DNA of 48,260 nt from Chara braunii (taxonomy: Eukaryota; Streptophyta; Charophyceae; Charales; Characeae): the NCBI GenBank assembly GCA_003427395.1, contig BFEA01000316.1:380429-428688 (forward strand), written 5' to 3'. Below are positions 29,738-41,192 of the stretch, piece by piece. A program made the position numbers and the translations under genes. Numbering within the stretch: the stretch's first letter is position 1; each line of letters begins with the position of its first letter. Under the pieces are notes generated by a model. It was not told the origin of the DNA, did no database searches, and saw only the letters and a program-made list of their open reading frames with translations.

Positions 29738-32465
29738 ATGAGCCCACAGGACCAGGCACAGTCCCCACCGGGAACACAAGCGCTACCTTCAGGCAACTCA
29801 CAAAAAGGCCCACAATCCTCAACCTTCGAAGCGGCCTCGAGGACCCTGGCCCAAAAGGCAATGGATTTCCTCATCTCAAGCACTCAGATCAAATCCAAAG
29901 TGAATATTATCCAACAGACGATCCCCTCAGACGAAGGAGAAGGAGAAAAGCAGGTAGAAATATGGGAATATCCGGAAGAAGATGAATCCAACTGTGAAGA
30001 GGTGTTTAACAAGCACGCAGTCTTGTTTAATTTCCCACAGAAGTGCGCAGACATGTCCCCGAATGAAAAACGATCTTTGGTCCGGGACATCCTCAGATCC
30101 CTTGAGGAAATTCCGGGCACAGAACCAGACGTCACATACCATAAACGAACGCGCAACACAGTCATGATTGTCACCCTGGATAAAGCTTACGCACGCTACC
30201 TAATCTCCTTGAACAGTCTCAAATGCAGAAGGGGAGTAGTCACAGTTACAAACTAGAAACCCAGACGAGCACCGCAACCCGATGCCTCAAGGCACAGACA
30301 AACCATGCTGCGGAACCACTTCTGGATTCAGTTTGATAAGATCCCGGAGGGCTTGCACAACTTTGTGGAACACAGGTTGGCGAAAGCATATCCAAACAAC
30401 CCAGTCATCGAATGGCTGGCTTCAGGACCTGAATTCCTAGCACCCAATCATGACTCCAGAATCGCATGTCTTGAAGTCCCTTCAGGCATCCCCCCATGGT
30501 TCCCAGATACCTGGCTATTCCAAAAATCCAATGGCCAGAAGTTGACAGTCTTTCTCCCTACCAAAGCCAACCCAAGATGCTTCAAGTGCAGAGGAAAGGG
30601 TCACCTGGGCACTGAAAGGAGTTGTCCGCTCAACAGGGACAGAGCAGGGAAACCAGGCCAGATCCAAGCTAACCTGGTCGAATACGAAACAATCTCAGGT
30701 TTGTGGTTCGTCGACGACCCTACCTACCGTGGATGGGTCTTCGACGACAGGTTGGAAGACCCAAAATGGGTATGGACACTACAGGGTGAACCATCTGTCC
30801 AACCTGATGTATACCCACCACATGGCAGTAAATGGCAAACAAAGGGGGCGAGGAAAATCGAGGACAGGGAAGGAGGTTACCTAAAAAAGCAAATCCTGGA
30901 CTCGCAAGGGATTATGGAAGACAAGCACAGGAAAGACACCTTGCAGGAATTAATCAAAACAAGCAGCTCAGCTGAAAAAGCCTATTTTGAGAATCTGCAT
31001 GCACGAGACAAGATCCTACAAGCAACCAATACGCAGAATCCCGCGCAAATCACCAAGGAATCTCAGAAACCTCAAGGGGACAGCTCATCCAATGGCCCAC
31101 ACAAAAGGCTCAAAAGAAAAGCCAATCAATCCCCACCAAACTCGCCTGCCCACAGCACAACACAGGGCAAAGGCATCAAACTCAAGGGTCTCGACACAGC
31201 AATGGAGGAGATGGAAGCGGACTCTGACAAGAAGCAAGAAGACCAGGAGGAAGAAGGAGGAGGAAACACGGACAGCAAAGGGAAGAAACAAAGAGGAACC
31301 CAGGAAGGCTACAACAAAGAAGGAGAAGAAATGATGAAGGAAGGAGATGAGGAAGACACAGCGGGAGGAAGAAGTGAACAGGGAGAAGGAAAAGAGAACA
31401 AGGAAGAAGACGGGACTATGGCAGATGACAACATGGCACAAGACTCTGCAGAGGAAAACGCACGCATGGGAAGAGTTCAGGATGCGGCCAAAGGAATAAG
31501 CGAGGAAGATCAAGAAGACACCCACAGTTGGCTTGCATAATATGTCAAGGGGCTAGAAAGAGAAAGAGAAAGAGAATTCAAAATCAGAGTTGCACACAAA
31601 AAACACATATGCAACCTGCAGAACTTCAACCCGACACAGCAAACACTGAGCAATTTGTTCCCCACAGACAATCAATACGAAATCCTAGAAAAGAAACAAG
31701 AATTGTCATAATTCTTCGTTGAACGGTACGACGCCAAACTGGCAGCTGCACCCAATCAGGGAAACCAAACACTGAACAGCCTCATCTGGCCCACGTCCTA
31801 CATTGGAGGAGAAAGAAGATCTCGATAGGCAAAAGGAGATCCTCAAAGCACAAATCACTGTGCTGAGGGATCGGAAGAGGGAAACAATCGAAATGACAAT
31901 CAATCTGCAAAAGTTGGCAGCAGGTCAAAATGCAAAAACATTCACAGCAGCCAAGCTAGAAGCCAAAAGAGGATGCAGGAAAAGAGCGATAATCCCCTAC
32001 AGATGGAACACATAACATGAGGATTGGGAAGTAGCGGTAAACAAGTCATGGGCTCTCATTGCACTAGCCAAACCAAGCAAAAAAGCACTAACAATCAACA
32101 TCTCAGAAGATGCTCCCATGAACGCTCATATCCTGGGAACATGGGGGGAGTGGAGAGAGGAGTGGATTGGCGCAACGGGAGACCTGATGATCAGCGATCT
32201 CAGGCCGTATATGGTTCGGTATTCAATGGAGGCTGAGACCAAAGACCACCTCACATGGAAACCACAGAAGGTAGTCCAGGCAATCCCCTACGGCCTCTTA
32301 GGCAGTGACATCCCTGCAGAACGGGCAGCAGTTGCAGCGTCAATTGGAGAGGGACATGGGCTCTTCACAGACGAACAGGAGCATCTGGCCAAGCTCTGGA
32401 AGTGGGCGCCCGGGTGGTTAGAATCCACAACACAGAACCCTTCGTCACCACCCCCAACTAAATAA
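29738..32465 (+). pseudogene. LINE E ORF1 (RNA-binding protein with CCHC knuckle, coiled coil, conserved C-terminus)
   Basis: Frame 29738-31829 carries stops at 30254-30256, 31538-31540 and 31708-31710; the C-terminal part (31803-32465) is in the next frame with a stop at 32013-32015. The N-terminal region (KAYARYLISLNSLKCRRGVV...) may be an RRM- or DUF4283-like nucleic-acid-binding domain, tentative. A zinc knuckle follows near 30578-30625: CFKCRGKGHLGTERSC, spaced CX2CX4HX6C. Then a Lys/Glu-rich acidic linker, a predicted coiled coil (EILKAQITVLRDRKRETIEM) and a C-terminal region ending IPYGLLGSDIPAERA shared with LINE A. Expected role: binds LINE RNA in the transposition complex. Confidence 0.75.
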
Positions 32466-32508
32466 TATGGACCAAGAAAGGCAATGGTAGTCCTACAGCC
32501 AACCCTCC

Positions 32509-35500
32509 ATGACATCACCGAGCCACACAACTCAGACCGCACAAGTGGGCAGAATCCGACATTTCAAACTCAAGTCGAAGAAGCTTGAGTTAACAATGAT
32601 GTCATGGAACGTTAACGGGCTAGCGATAATTATATCCAATGGCGAAAAATGGGACAATATAACCAACTACCTCAACTGGTTCTCAAGGAACCCACCAAAC
32701 ATAGTATGCATACAAGAAACACACCTAACCAACTCAGCAAAGCACCAAGCAATGATAAATAGAATACACTCCAAGCTCAAGCATGTAAAAGCAAGTCAAT
32801 GGGCCACCTCAACAAAAATCGGCTCAGCAGGAACAACCATACTCTGGAATAGTAACTCAAGAGCAGCCAACCACATTAACATCATGGAATGTCAAATAGA
32901 CGTTGAAGAAGGAAGATGGATTGAAATTCACTTCACATACAAAGAGGAATCCTTCCAACTAATAAACGCATATGCACCCAATGACCCTACTCAAAGAAGA
33001 GACTTCATACAGCGTATCTCAGCAAGATGTAACATGCAAAAACACATGCTACTAGTAGGAGATTAGAACACGGTACTTGACCCATTAAACGACCGGATAT
33101 CTACACAACAGATAAATAGGGAAGAAACCTGGTTAAGTGAAGCCCAGGAGATTAATACACTCATCATGGAGAGACACTTAATGGAACCCCTCAGAACACT
33201 CCGCCCACAAAAGAAAAGACTCACCTTCAGGAAAAGAAATAGATCACATCACATAACAAGCTCAGCAGTAGACTACTTTCTAATTTCCGAGTCACTCAGA
33301 GGAGAAGTCCACAGTGTCAGAATAGGCAAACTTCCTTACAATAATGGTCTAGATCATAGCCCAATCTTCATCAACCTACTCTTCGATCCCGGAGTACAAA
33401 AGGGCCCTAGCTTCTTCAAGATAAATAGCTCCATACTAGACACCCCACAAATGAAGGAAGCAATAGCCATCGCGTGCATAGAATCGGAAAGGGAAGGAGC
33501 GGACTTCCCAAACTTAGTAGCCAATCTATTCAAAGCAGCATCCACAACGTCCAGAAAACTAGGAGCTCAAAGGAACCAGCGCATAAAGGAATTGGAAGCA
33601 ACAGTCCAAGTAGCAAAAATAAACCTTATTAGTAACCCCGACCAGACCCTATATGAAGATTCTCTAGCCAAAGCAAGATCAGAACTGGGTATCTGGAATG
33701 CATGGAAAGCAAAAGGAGTTAGATTAAATCACCAGTACCCCCGAGCCTGTTTTTGCCGACCCTGAATTTCACTGCGCTCCGAGTTTTGCCGAGCCTGGGT
33801 ACCACTCTGTTTTCTTTCTGGTACTCTCACGGAAAGAACAAAAAAAAACAAAAAAGAAGAAGAAAAGTTGCAGCTGTGAACCTCAGGAAAAAAAAAAAAA
33901 AAAAAAAAGGAAACAAATCTTTGGTCGTGATTGCAGTTGTATACATTCTTGGAAGTGGTAGTGTGAGTGTGCCCTCAATGAGGGCATCTCGCCAGGTTAT
34001 CAGATTCCAAAAAGAGAATAAAAGTGGAAAAAAATGGGCACGTGGATCCGACCGTGAAAATGGTTGGATACATTCCCCTAAGTGCCAGTGTGATGAGCCT
34101 TACAAACACAGCTTGAGCAGATCACGGACAGCTTGAGCAATTCACGGACAGGGGACTCATAAGAAACACACGACCAAGAAAAAAAAGAAAACGGTAACAT
34201 TCAGAATGTGACCGCCTTACCTGTAAGGTGCATTCTGTGGAGGAAGATTGTGAGCACGGCCTCCTGGACTACCCAGCCCGACATCCTTGCAGTAGAGAAA
34301 GCATTTTTTCCCCCCCTTTTTCCGTTCACTCGCGGCACTATAAAATTCATATTTATGGGGCATTGCCGACCCTGTGTCCCACCCCCGAAAAGTTCGGGTA
34401 CTAGCCAAGACATCGTAATTTCCCAACACTGGCAGAGGTACTGGTGGTTTAAGAGCAGGAATCAGAGAGTGGGAAGAAGGAGAAAGAATGACGAAGTATT
34501 TCTTTCAAAAAATTAGAGCAAGAGGAAGGAACTCCGCCATCCATCAACTTAGAGGAGAAGAGGGGCTTACTTCAGACCCAAAAAAAATATTGTCAATAGC
34601 AGAAACTTTTTATAAAACCTCTATACCTCCAAAACGGAACAACCCACCCCAGGACCAGTGATACGAGCAAGAGAAACGTTTTCCAAACACTTGGCGAAAA
34701 CAATTCCCATGGCACTAGCGGAAGAACTAGATGCACCAATTACAAATGAGAAAATTAAAAGAGCCTTGGACTCAATGAAAGTTGGGAAAACCCCTGGTCA
34801 AGATGGATTGTCCAAAGAATTCTGGCAAAGGTACTGGGAACTCCTAGGAGAAGAGTACAGTAAGTTCATAAGTGAAGCATGGTCTTCGGAGGGCTTAGGA
34901 AAATTTCTCAGTACTAGGATAGTCACCCTGCTATACAAGAAAGGAGATCCCACAGACATTAGAAACTACCGACCTATCACCCTACTAACAGTAGCATACA
35001 AGATTCTAGCAAAGTTGCTAGCAAACAGAATTAGGAAGGTCACCAAAAACTGCTTCCACATAGACCAAACAGGCTTCATCCCGGGCAGATTCATATCAGA
35101 CAACGTAATGACTCTAGCAGAATCAGTAAGATATATTAAGGATAAAAGGTTGAATGTTGCAATCCTCTTCTTCAACTTTGAGAAAGCCTATGACCAGGTC
35201 AATTGGGAATTCCTTCAGCAATGTGTGGAAAAAATGGGAGTGGGTCCAAATTTCAGAAAATGGGTTAGAATTTTGTACAACGATGCAAACGGAGTAGTTC
35301 AAGTAAACGGTCACATATCTAATCCCTACAAGATGTCTAGGTCCGTAAGGCAAGGCGATCCGCTAGCAGCTCCCATATTCCTGTTTATCATGGAGGCGAT
35401 AGACTCCTTCCTCAGGAAAGACTCATCCATACAAAGACTCACAAATTTGTCAGAAGACCCAAACAGGCCACACCTCATACCACCCACAATCATGTTCGCA

Positions 35501-37773
35501 GATGATTTTACCGTTCTCATAAGAGCATCCAACTCCTCCTTTGATGCCCTCACTAGAGCAATGAACGCATAACAACTGGCGTCCGAAATGTGAATCAATT
35601 GGCAGAAGACAATACTACAACAGGATGGTGGTTAACAGATGGGAGCATAGACCTCCCTCAAAACGCTCCAGAGGGCATGACTTGAACAGACACAAAAGAA
35701 CCCTTGAGATTCCTAGGGATACAAATGACCGAGCATGGAGCAGAGGCAGAAATGCCCCCTAGCCTCCTAGCCAACATGACAAACAAACTAACTAGCTGGG
35801 GCAAAATACACACCTTTTTACATGGAAAAGCCCTTATACTAAACTCGACCATATTTGCCATGATGTGGTACGTAGCAGCATTTTGGGCGCCAGACCATTC
35901 GACATTGAGAAACCTAAGAAGAAAGGCCATAGCTTACCTGTGGACAGGAGATGCCTCTAGACAACACTTCATAACAAAAGTCGCCTGGCAGTACGTCACG
36001 AGGAAAAAATGGCAAGGTGGGTTGGGATTCTTGGACACTACTACCCAAATAAAAACCTTACAAACTAAATGGATCATTAAACTCATCTCTAAACCCACCC
36101 TACCGTGGAGAGCTTTAGCCCTTGACGGGATACAACAACTACCAACATATAACACCCCAACCAATATGGAAGGGTCATTCTGGGTAATGAGCAAATCATG
36201 GGCAATGAAAGGGGGGGACCACAACATAAACGCATTCAAGAAAAGAGTCAAGATTAGGGTTCTGGAAAGGGATCCTTCGAGATTAGAGAGAAATTTTCCC
36301 AGCTAAGGTCAGGAAACCATGCAACAAGGAAGAGATACTAAGACAACCCCTGTTCTGTAATCAATGGATTACAAAAGAAAATGGCAACCCATTCACCCTA
36401 ACCTCAAAAGACACAAAATGGGGAGTATGGTTAGAAAAAGGCATATGGCAGATCAAACACATCTGGGACGACAACACGAAAAAATGGAAACAAGGGAACC
36501 AACTCAGACAACAACTCAAGGGCTGCCACCGACTAAACCAGAATTTACAGGAAATCATAACTGCCATCCCGCCAGAATGGGTCTCAATACTAAAAAAGAA
36601 TAGACAATGGAGCATAGGGGATTGGGCAATCCTATTGAACGAGCCTGATCAAAAACACGCCCTAGCATATTGGGGTAGAGAAAAGGACAAACAGAACTGG
36701 TTAATATTTACTATGCACGAAATAAAGGACCCAGGCGTTGATCACAGTAAGATCCACAAAAACCAGACGGCACAGGTTTCAGTCCGGTAAACTAACCTGA
36801 GGAAGGTAAGAGTAATAGAAAATGAAGACTTAACCATATACTGTCCCCAAACCCCATTAGAGAACCTAGAAGTAGACCCAGCAGCATGGGCATGGAACCT
36901 AAAACAAGGAACCTCAGGAATCAACACCAAATTCAACCTACTACAATACACAACCAAACTAGGTTATAGATTGAGACGGCATTCCGCGAACCCGGACCCA
37001 ATAATAAGTTGATAACAGAGCGCTGGAAAAAGCACCTCGATGTAGAAACAAAAACATTAGACCCGATTCCATGGACCAGATTAGCGTCTATAAAACCTCC
37101 CAAATTCAAAAGCCTACAATGGTTAATCCTCTACCTAGCAGTCCCACTAAACCAATGGCTAAATGTCAGAAGAAAGAAGGAGGACAGCAGCCCACTGAAA
37201 GAACTATGCGCCAACTGCAGTGATGGCCAAATAGAAAACCTGTATCATTGTTTCCTCCTATGCCCTAGAATAAAACCACTATGGCAAAGGGTAGCAAAAT
37301 TATGGAACTTAATAACAGGTTCAACTTTCACACGCAACAACTCACTCCTACTCCTAGGTTTTGAAAGCCCAGAAAACTGGAGCCCACTAAAATCTAACTT
37401 CTTAAGAATACTTAGAAAAGCTACACTATGGGTAATATGGCGGAAAAGATGTCAAGAAACAATATAAAAACAGAGAATGCACACCCAAGAAGCTTGGACA
37501 ATACTCCAACAACAGGTGGAAACTGAATATTGGGTCCTATGGCGTCAGGTGCGCAAAATAATGAAAGAAGACGAAACCAAAGCCAAAGAACACGAACACA
37601 AGTTTGAAGAACACTTCCTAGCAAAAGGCAAAATCGCTTTGATCCGAAAATCAAGTATAGTATTTCGATTATGGGAAGGTTTCCCAGCAACACTCCATAC
37701 CCAAGAAACCTCGGTAAACAGTATCCCCGAGTCCCTAGAAGCCAACATACTCTCAGACCAATTTAACTTATAG
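32509..37773 (+). pseudogene. LINE E ORF2: APE endonuclease, RT, zf-RVT
   Basis: Endonuclease motifs: SWNVNG, QETHL, GD-stop-N (Trp codon now TAG at 33064-33066), SAVDYFLIS and LDHSPI. After the TTAA insert, RT shows KTPGQDGLSKEFW, RNYRPITLL, QTGFIPGRF, FFNFEKAYDQVNW, RQGDPLAAP and FADDFTVLIRA. In motif A the catalytic Asp is Asn (AAC at 35174-35176), which alone should abolish polymerase activity. The C-terminal region has SFWVMSKSWAMKGG, DTKWGVWLEKGIWQIKHIW, DPAAWAW, the zinc motif LCANCSD...YHCFLLC and LWVIWRKRCQETI. Frameshifts lie near 34640, 35610, 36290 and 37005; stops at 35570-35572, 35582-35584 and 37465-37467. Confidence 0.88.
33728..34448. mobile_element. TTAA-targeted non-autonomous element in LINE E ORF2
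   Basis: A 721-bp insert bounded by TTAA at 33724-33727 and 34449-34452. Inverted termini are atcaccagtacc on the left and accaccagtacc (right end reversed), 11 of 12 matching. Removing the insert and one TTAA restores the LINE sequence GVRLRAGIREWEEGERMTKYFF. The interior contains two ttgccgaccctg words and A-rich tracts, with no transposase. TTAA duplication is typical of piggyBac-like and some other superfamilies; the exact superfamily is not determined. Confidence 0.82.
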
Positions 37774-38385
37774 ACCATAAAAGGAAAACGCCCAATCAGT
37801 CTTAGTCCCAAAAAACATGACAATACAAGAATGCACAACCCGTCAGAGATAGGTATACTCTAACTACAAGAGAAAACTCAGAAATAGATGAAATACAGAA
37901 TAGGCGATCCTAAGACAATAGACAAAACAACCTTAAACAGACAACTATTTCAAAAGGAGGACAGATGGCCACAGGTTACTGTATGTTAGGTCAGCGACAC
38001 AAACAGCAAGTAAATACCCTACGAATAGTAGAGTAGTCAGATAGTACCCAAGGTCTCACCAGAGATAGCACTATAGGATGTCAGACTATAGAAAAGCGCA
38101 GGTCACAAGCGAAGGACTTATCACAAGGGTCAATAGGTAGCCTAGGGTTTAGGGTTCTAGCAAGGAGTGCAACAACTGCAGCCCCTTAGTGCGCAGCCTA
38201 CATGGATTTCACCACAGAAGGTCAACCAGCAGTTCTAGAGAGAGAAGAGAATCAGACAGCTGATGAGCTGAGAGGAGCTGACTGGCTCAAACAAAAGGAG
38301 TCTACTTTCAAATAATAGGATAAATTGTACTCCAGATTAGCAAAAGGTGGGAGGAAAATAGTGCAGGCTAACTTAGGCAGGGGTG
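37774..38385 (+). other. LINE E 3' UTR
   Basis: No ORF. It contains ctagggtttagggtt (38139 region), which looks telomere-like but is only two units, and gctgagaggagct, a word also found in the LINE A 3' UTR. Confidence 0.6.
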
Positions 38386-38542
38386 AAGGAGGGTACATCC
38401 TTTCTGATGGAAGTAATCAATGTTGTCCTTCGGGCCTCCACACCAGAAGGGGGAGGAGCGTGAGAGTGTTCTCAATGTATTTTCTTTTGACTTGCCGGTG
38501 GAATAGGAACCGGACTGATGCTCGCCAGAACAGAAAAGGAGC

Positions 38543-38560
38543 CAGAACCATAAGGTTCTG
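38543..38560 (+). promoter_or_regulatory. 3'-terminal stem-loop of LINE E
   Basis: CAGAACC, loop ATAA, GGTTCTG: a perfect 7-bp stem followed by T5 and then the poly(A) tail. It is the best preserved version of a hairpin seen at the 3' ends of LINE A and LINE C. Confidence 0.55.
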
Positions 38561-38595
<35 letters not shown>

Positions 38596-38597
<2 letters not shown>

Positions 38598-38751
38598 ACG
38601 CCTGGGTGAGGGTAAACTAGGAGACATCGAAGGCAACACACCAAGGCTTGTCTGGAGGATCTCAGGGACCCAACAGAGAGTCCAACACGAAGCAACAGAG
38701 AGTCCAACACGAAGCAACAGAGAGTCCAACACGAAGCAACAGAAGACCTGA
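38596..38751 (+). pseudogene. LINE F ORF2 C-terminal stub
   Basis: No start codon. The frame reads GRLGEGKLGDIEGNTPRLVW... to a TGA at 38749-38751. RLGEGK matches LINE A (VLGEGKIA), LINE D (RLGEHPKS) and LINE C (LAGGKVAQI) at the same distance from the ORF2 end, which identifies it. The last third is distorted by a 22-bp tandem repeat. Confidence 0.6.
38675..38740. repeat. 22-bp unit, three tandem copies
   Basis: Three identical units of agagagtccaacacgaagca plus ac at 38675, 38697 and 38719. They fall at the end of the LINE F coding stub. Confidence 0.92.
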
Positions 38752-38919
38752 CGACACTTGTTCCGTCACCAACACAATCTGTTAACCTGGGCATGGTATG
38801 ACATGGAAGCCAGTTTCAGCAGAGAGCCATGATGTAGGTTAGGATAAGAATTATCAGTTTCACAGTGGTTAGCCTTCTGACTCTAGGATACTACGCCCAT
38901 CTGACCGCTGCAATAAGCT

Positions 38920-39265
38920 GAGAGGAGTATGAAAGGCTAGTAAAAGCAAGTAGTGTGGTTAGAGGTAAGGAATGCAAGGGGTTAAGATAGACTTAACTAG
39001 GGTTACAGCAGAGATGAGTACACAAGGCTAGAGAAAGAAAGTAGTGTGGTACACGTAGGAAGTAAGGGGTTATGATGGGAATAACTAGGGTCTAAGGTTC
39101 AATGCAAAAATTGGCATTGTAGCGGTAGTTATGTGTGTTACTACAACTTTAGGCTTTTAGGGGATCACTAAGCCGCTGTGACAAGGATAGAGCAAAAAAG
39201 CGGAGAGGTATGGAAAGTAGGGGTAAGAAAGGAGCAACTAGGGTTTAGGGTTTAAGCCCTGGAAG
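38920..39265. repeat. Degenerate tandem repeat, about 110-130 bp unit
   Basis: Three loosely related units share gagaggtatgaaa-like, aagtagtgtggt, aaggggttaagat and aactagggtt words. The last ends ctagggtttagggtttaag, a two-unit TTTAGGG-like match. Probably LINE 3' UTR sequence. Confidence 0.5.
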
Positions 39266-39671
39266 TAGAATCACAGCTTTGACTTATGAGTGGTACTTCG
39301 ATTCGGGTCCCATTGGGTCTCGTCAAAAGCATAACACTGGGGAAAGCTCCCGGACCCGTTCTTTATGTGGGCTTGCCAGCCCCTTTTTTTGGGCGAAATA
39401 ATCCGCCGAACTTTAAAAAAAAGAAAGTTAGCTGGAAACAAAAAAAAAAAGAAGCGTGAGGGTGTGGTTGTTGTATTTCGGACTTGCCAGTGGAATAGGG
39501 ACCAGACTGATGCTCCCCGGAATGGATATGGAGTATTATGGACTCGTTTATGGAGCCAGTGGTATAAGGACCTGTTTCGAAGTGTTTTCTTGTTGTTGTT
39601 TTTTTTTTTAAGGAAAAAAAAAGGAAAAAGGGGAAAAAAAAGAGAGAGAACATTGTCTCAGACATCACGTA

Positions 39672-39745
39672 CCCAGAATACAACATACATACGTTCTATT
39701 CGAATACAAAGTACGTATGTTGAATTCAAACGTATGTTCTATTCA
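39672..39745. mobile_element. M2 MITE-like palindromic sequence
   Basis: Repeated and inverted words (gaatacaacatac, gttctattcgaatac, gtacgtatgttgaattc, gtatgttctattc) make most of the segment self-complementary. Related half-sites with ctaccatcttaacc or gggttaagacggta ends lie at about 25727 and 41197-41239. Confidence 0.5.
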
Positions 39746-39785
39746 GAAAAAGGACAGCGATTTCGGAGAACCTGTTTTCCAGAGG

Positions 39786-41026
39786 TGCAATGACCCGCCA
39801 TAACACAGACTGAGAACACTGCTGATTTCTGAGTTCTGCCGATGGAATGGATGCCTTGCTGAGATTCCTGCATTCTGCTGAGTTTTCTAAGTCTGTGTGT
39901 GTGTGCGTGCTTGGTGACCTGCATGCCTGTCTGAGTGCTTGTCGGCCTGAGTGTGTGTGTGACCCGCAAGGGTTCTTGCTTGTTTGGGAGGCCCCTAGGG
40001 CCAGTACTTACCTGTGGCCGTGACATCGAGGGTTGCAGCAGGGGAAAACACTAGTGGAGCAAGAGGCCCGCGACACTTAGAGCAGCGGAAAAACACTCGA
40101 GTAGCAGGTAGGTCGGTACCGCACCAAGTAGAAGTAGATGTGCCGGGTACTCGAGGCCGAGCAGAAGAAGACAAAGTTGGCATTTTTAGAGGCCCAGTAG
40201 CGGTAGGCTAGGTCTAGGCAGGTACCAGTCCAACCAGGCTGAGTCTAGGGCCTGTACGGGCAATATCAGAGTCTGCAATGATGTTTCCCTCCGAAAGGGA
40301 GGAGGTACTGGTTGCTTGGGAGGCCGGGCGGCCTGGAAGTCACCGCCCAAGAGGCAAGTAGGCCACTATATCTTCGGGCTGAGCCAAGAGCTCAGCCTCA
40401 TTCCTCAGTGTGCAAGTTTGGCGACACACTGCTTGGAGCGCTGGCTGGAGGAGCGCTGGACACTTCAGCGCTGCTGGGAGGAAGGAGACCCGGAGCTCCC
40501 ACCTCAGCAATGGTAGAGCTCTACTGGTAGGAGGAGGAGGGAGAAGATGACTGAGGAGGAGAGTGGCGAGGTACCTACCTGGCTATGGTGGACACCATCT
40601 TCATCACCTTGATAGGCCCTGCATCCGGAAGGCCCCAGTTGGGGTAGTGCTGCACCAAGGAAGCTCGAGGCAGAGTCAGGCATGGCAGCTTGATGAGCAG
40701 CGGCATAGCCGCTTTGTGGTGTCCTTTGGACAGGAGGGCAGTAAAATAGCTGCTTTGTGTTGTCCTTTGGACAGGAGGGCAGAGCCCTCAGTAGTCCGCC
40801 GTAGCCTTGGCCTACACGAAGAGGAAGAGGAAGGATGGTCATGGCTATGGTGGACCTCATGCTGTGCCTGCAGTGGAAGAGGGATTCGGACATTGATTCT
40901 GGTTCAGTCATTCAACATTATTATTGTTATTTCTTGTTTGAATAAGAGGGTAGGGGATAAGAAGGAGGAGAGTTGTTGGCGAAGAAGGAGAGCATTATCA
41001 TTGGTCTATGCTGGTGTACATCACCT

Positions 41027-41058
<32 letters not shown>

Positions 41059-41192
41059 TTCTTCTTCTTCTTCTTCTTCTTCTTCTTCTTCTTTCCCTCT
41101 CTCTCCTCTCAAGTTCATTCATTTCTGTTATGATTGGACGGCATTGTACTTTCTGATGAATGTGTACTTCGAAATTGGCCAGGATCGTAACA
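39786..41192. repeat. R1 family repeat, possible solo LTR (copy 2)
   Basis: 1407 bp, colinear with 26043-27864 and starting tgcaatgacccgcc, ending gccaggatcgtaaca. It contains ggctatggtggac twice, ggaaggccccagttgggg, and a tract of pure CTT (about 41028-41092) at the same place as in copy 1. No clear target duplication flanks it. No gene; ORFs across it are low-complexity. Confidence 0.5.

Larger units (their letters stand above)
29390..38595 (+). mobile_element. LINE E, near full-length L1-type element
   Basis: Probable 5' UTR (about 29390-29737), ORF1 (29738-32465), ORF2 (32509-37773), 3' UTR (37774-38385), the shared 3'-terminal module (38363-38565) and a 30-nt poly(A) tail ending at 38595. 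It is the only copy here with both ORFs over most of their length. It is interrupted at 33728-34448 by a TTAA-flanked insert and carries stops and frameshifts. The 5' boundary is uncertain, and no target duplication was identified. The sequence after the tail is a different LINE fragment. Confidence 0.8.
38591..39620 (+). mobile_element. LINE F fragment (5'-truncated 3' end)
   Basis: Begins immediately after the LINE E tail with the last ORF2 codons (see next entry), then a 3' UTR with degenerate tandem repeats and, at 39453-39575, a copy of the LINE 3'-terminal module (gcgtgagggtgtg, gacttgccagtggaatag, ggaccagactgatgctcccc). The terminal hairpin is decayed. A T-run rather than an A tail follows (39599-39610). 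Confidence 0.6.

Noticed and set aside
38258-38285. Hammerhead ribozyme core (ctgatgag)
   Set aside because: No matching GAAA arm and stem III/II pairing nearby.
39239-39258. Telomere repeat (tagggtttagggttt)
   Set aside because: Only two units in a degenerate repeat; too short to claim an interstitial telomere.
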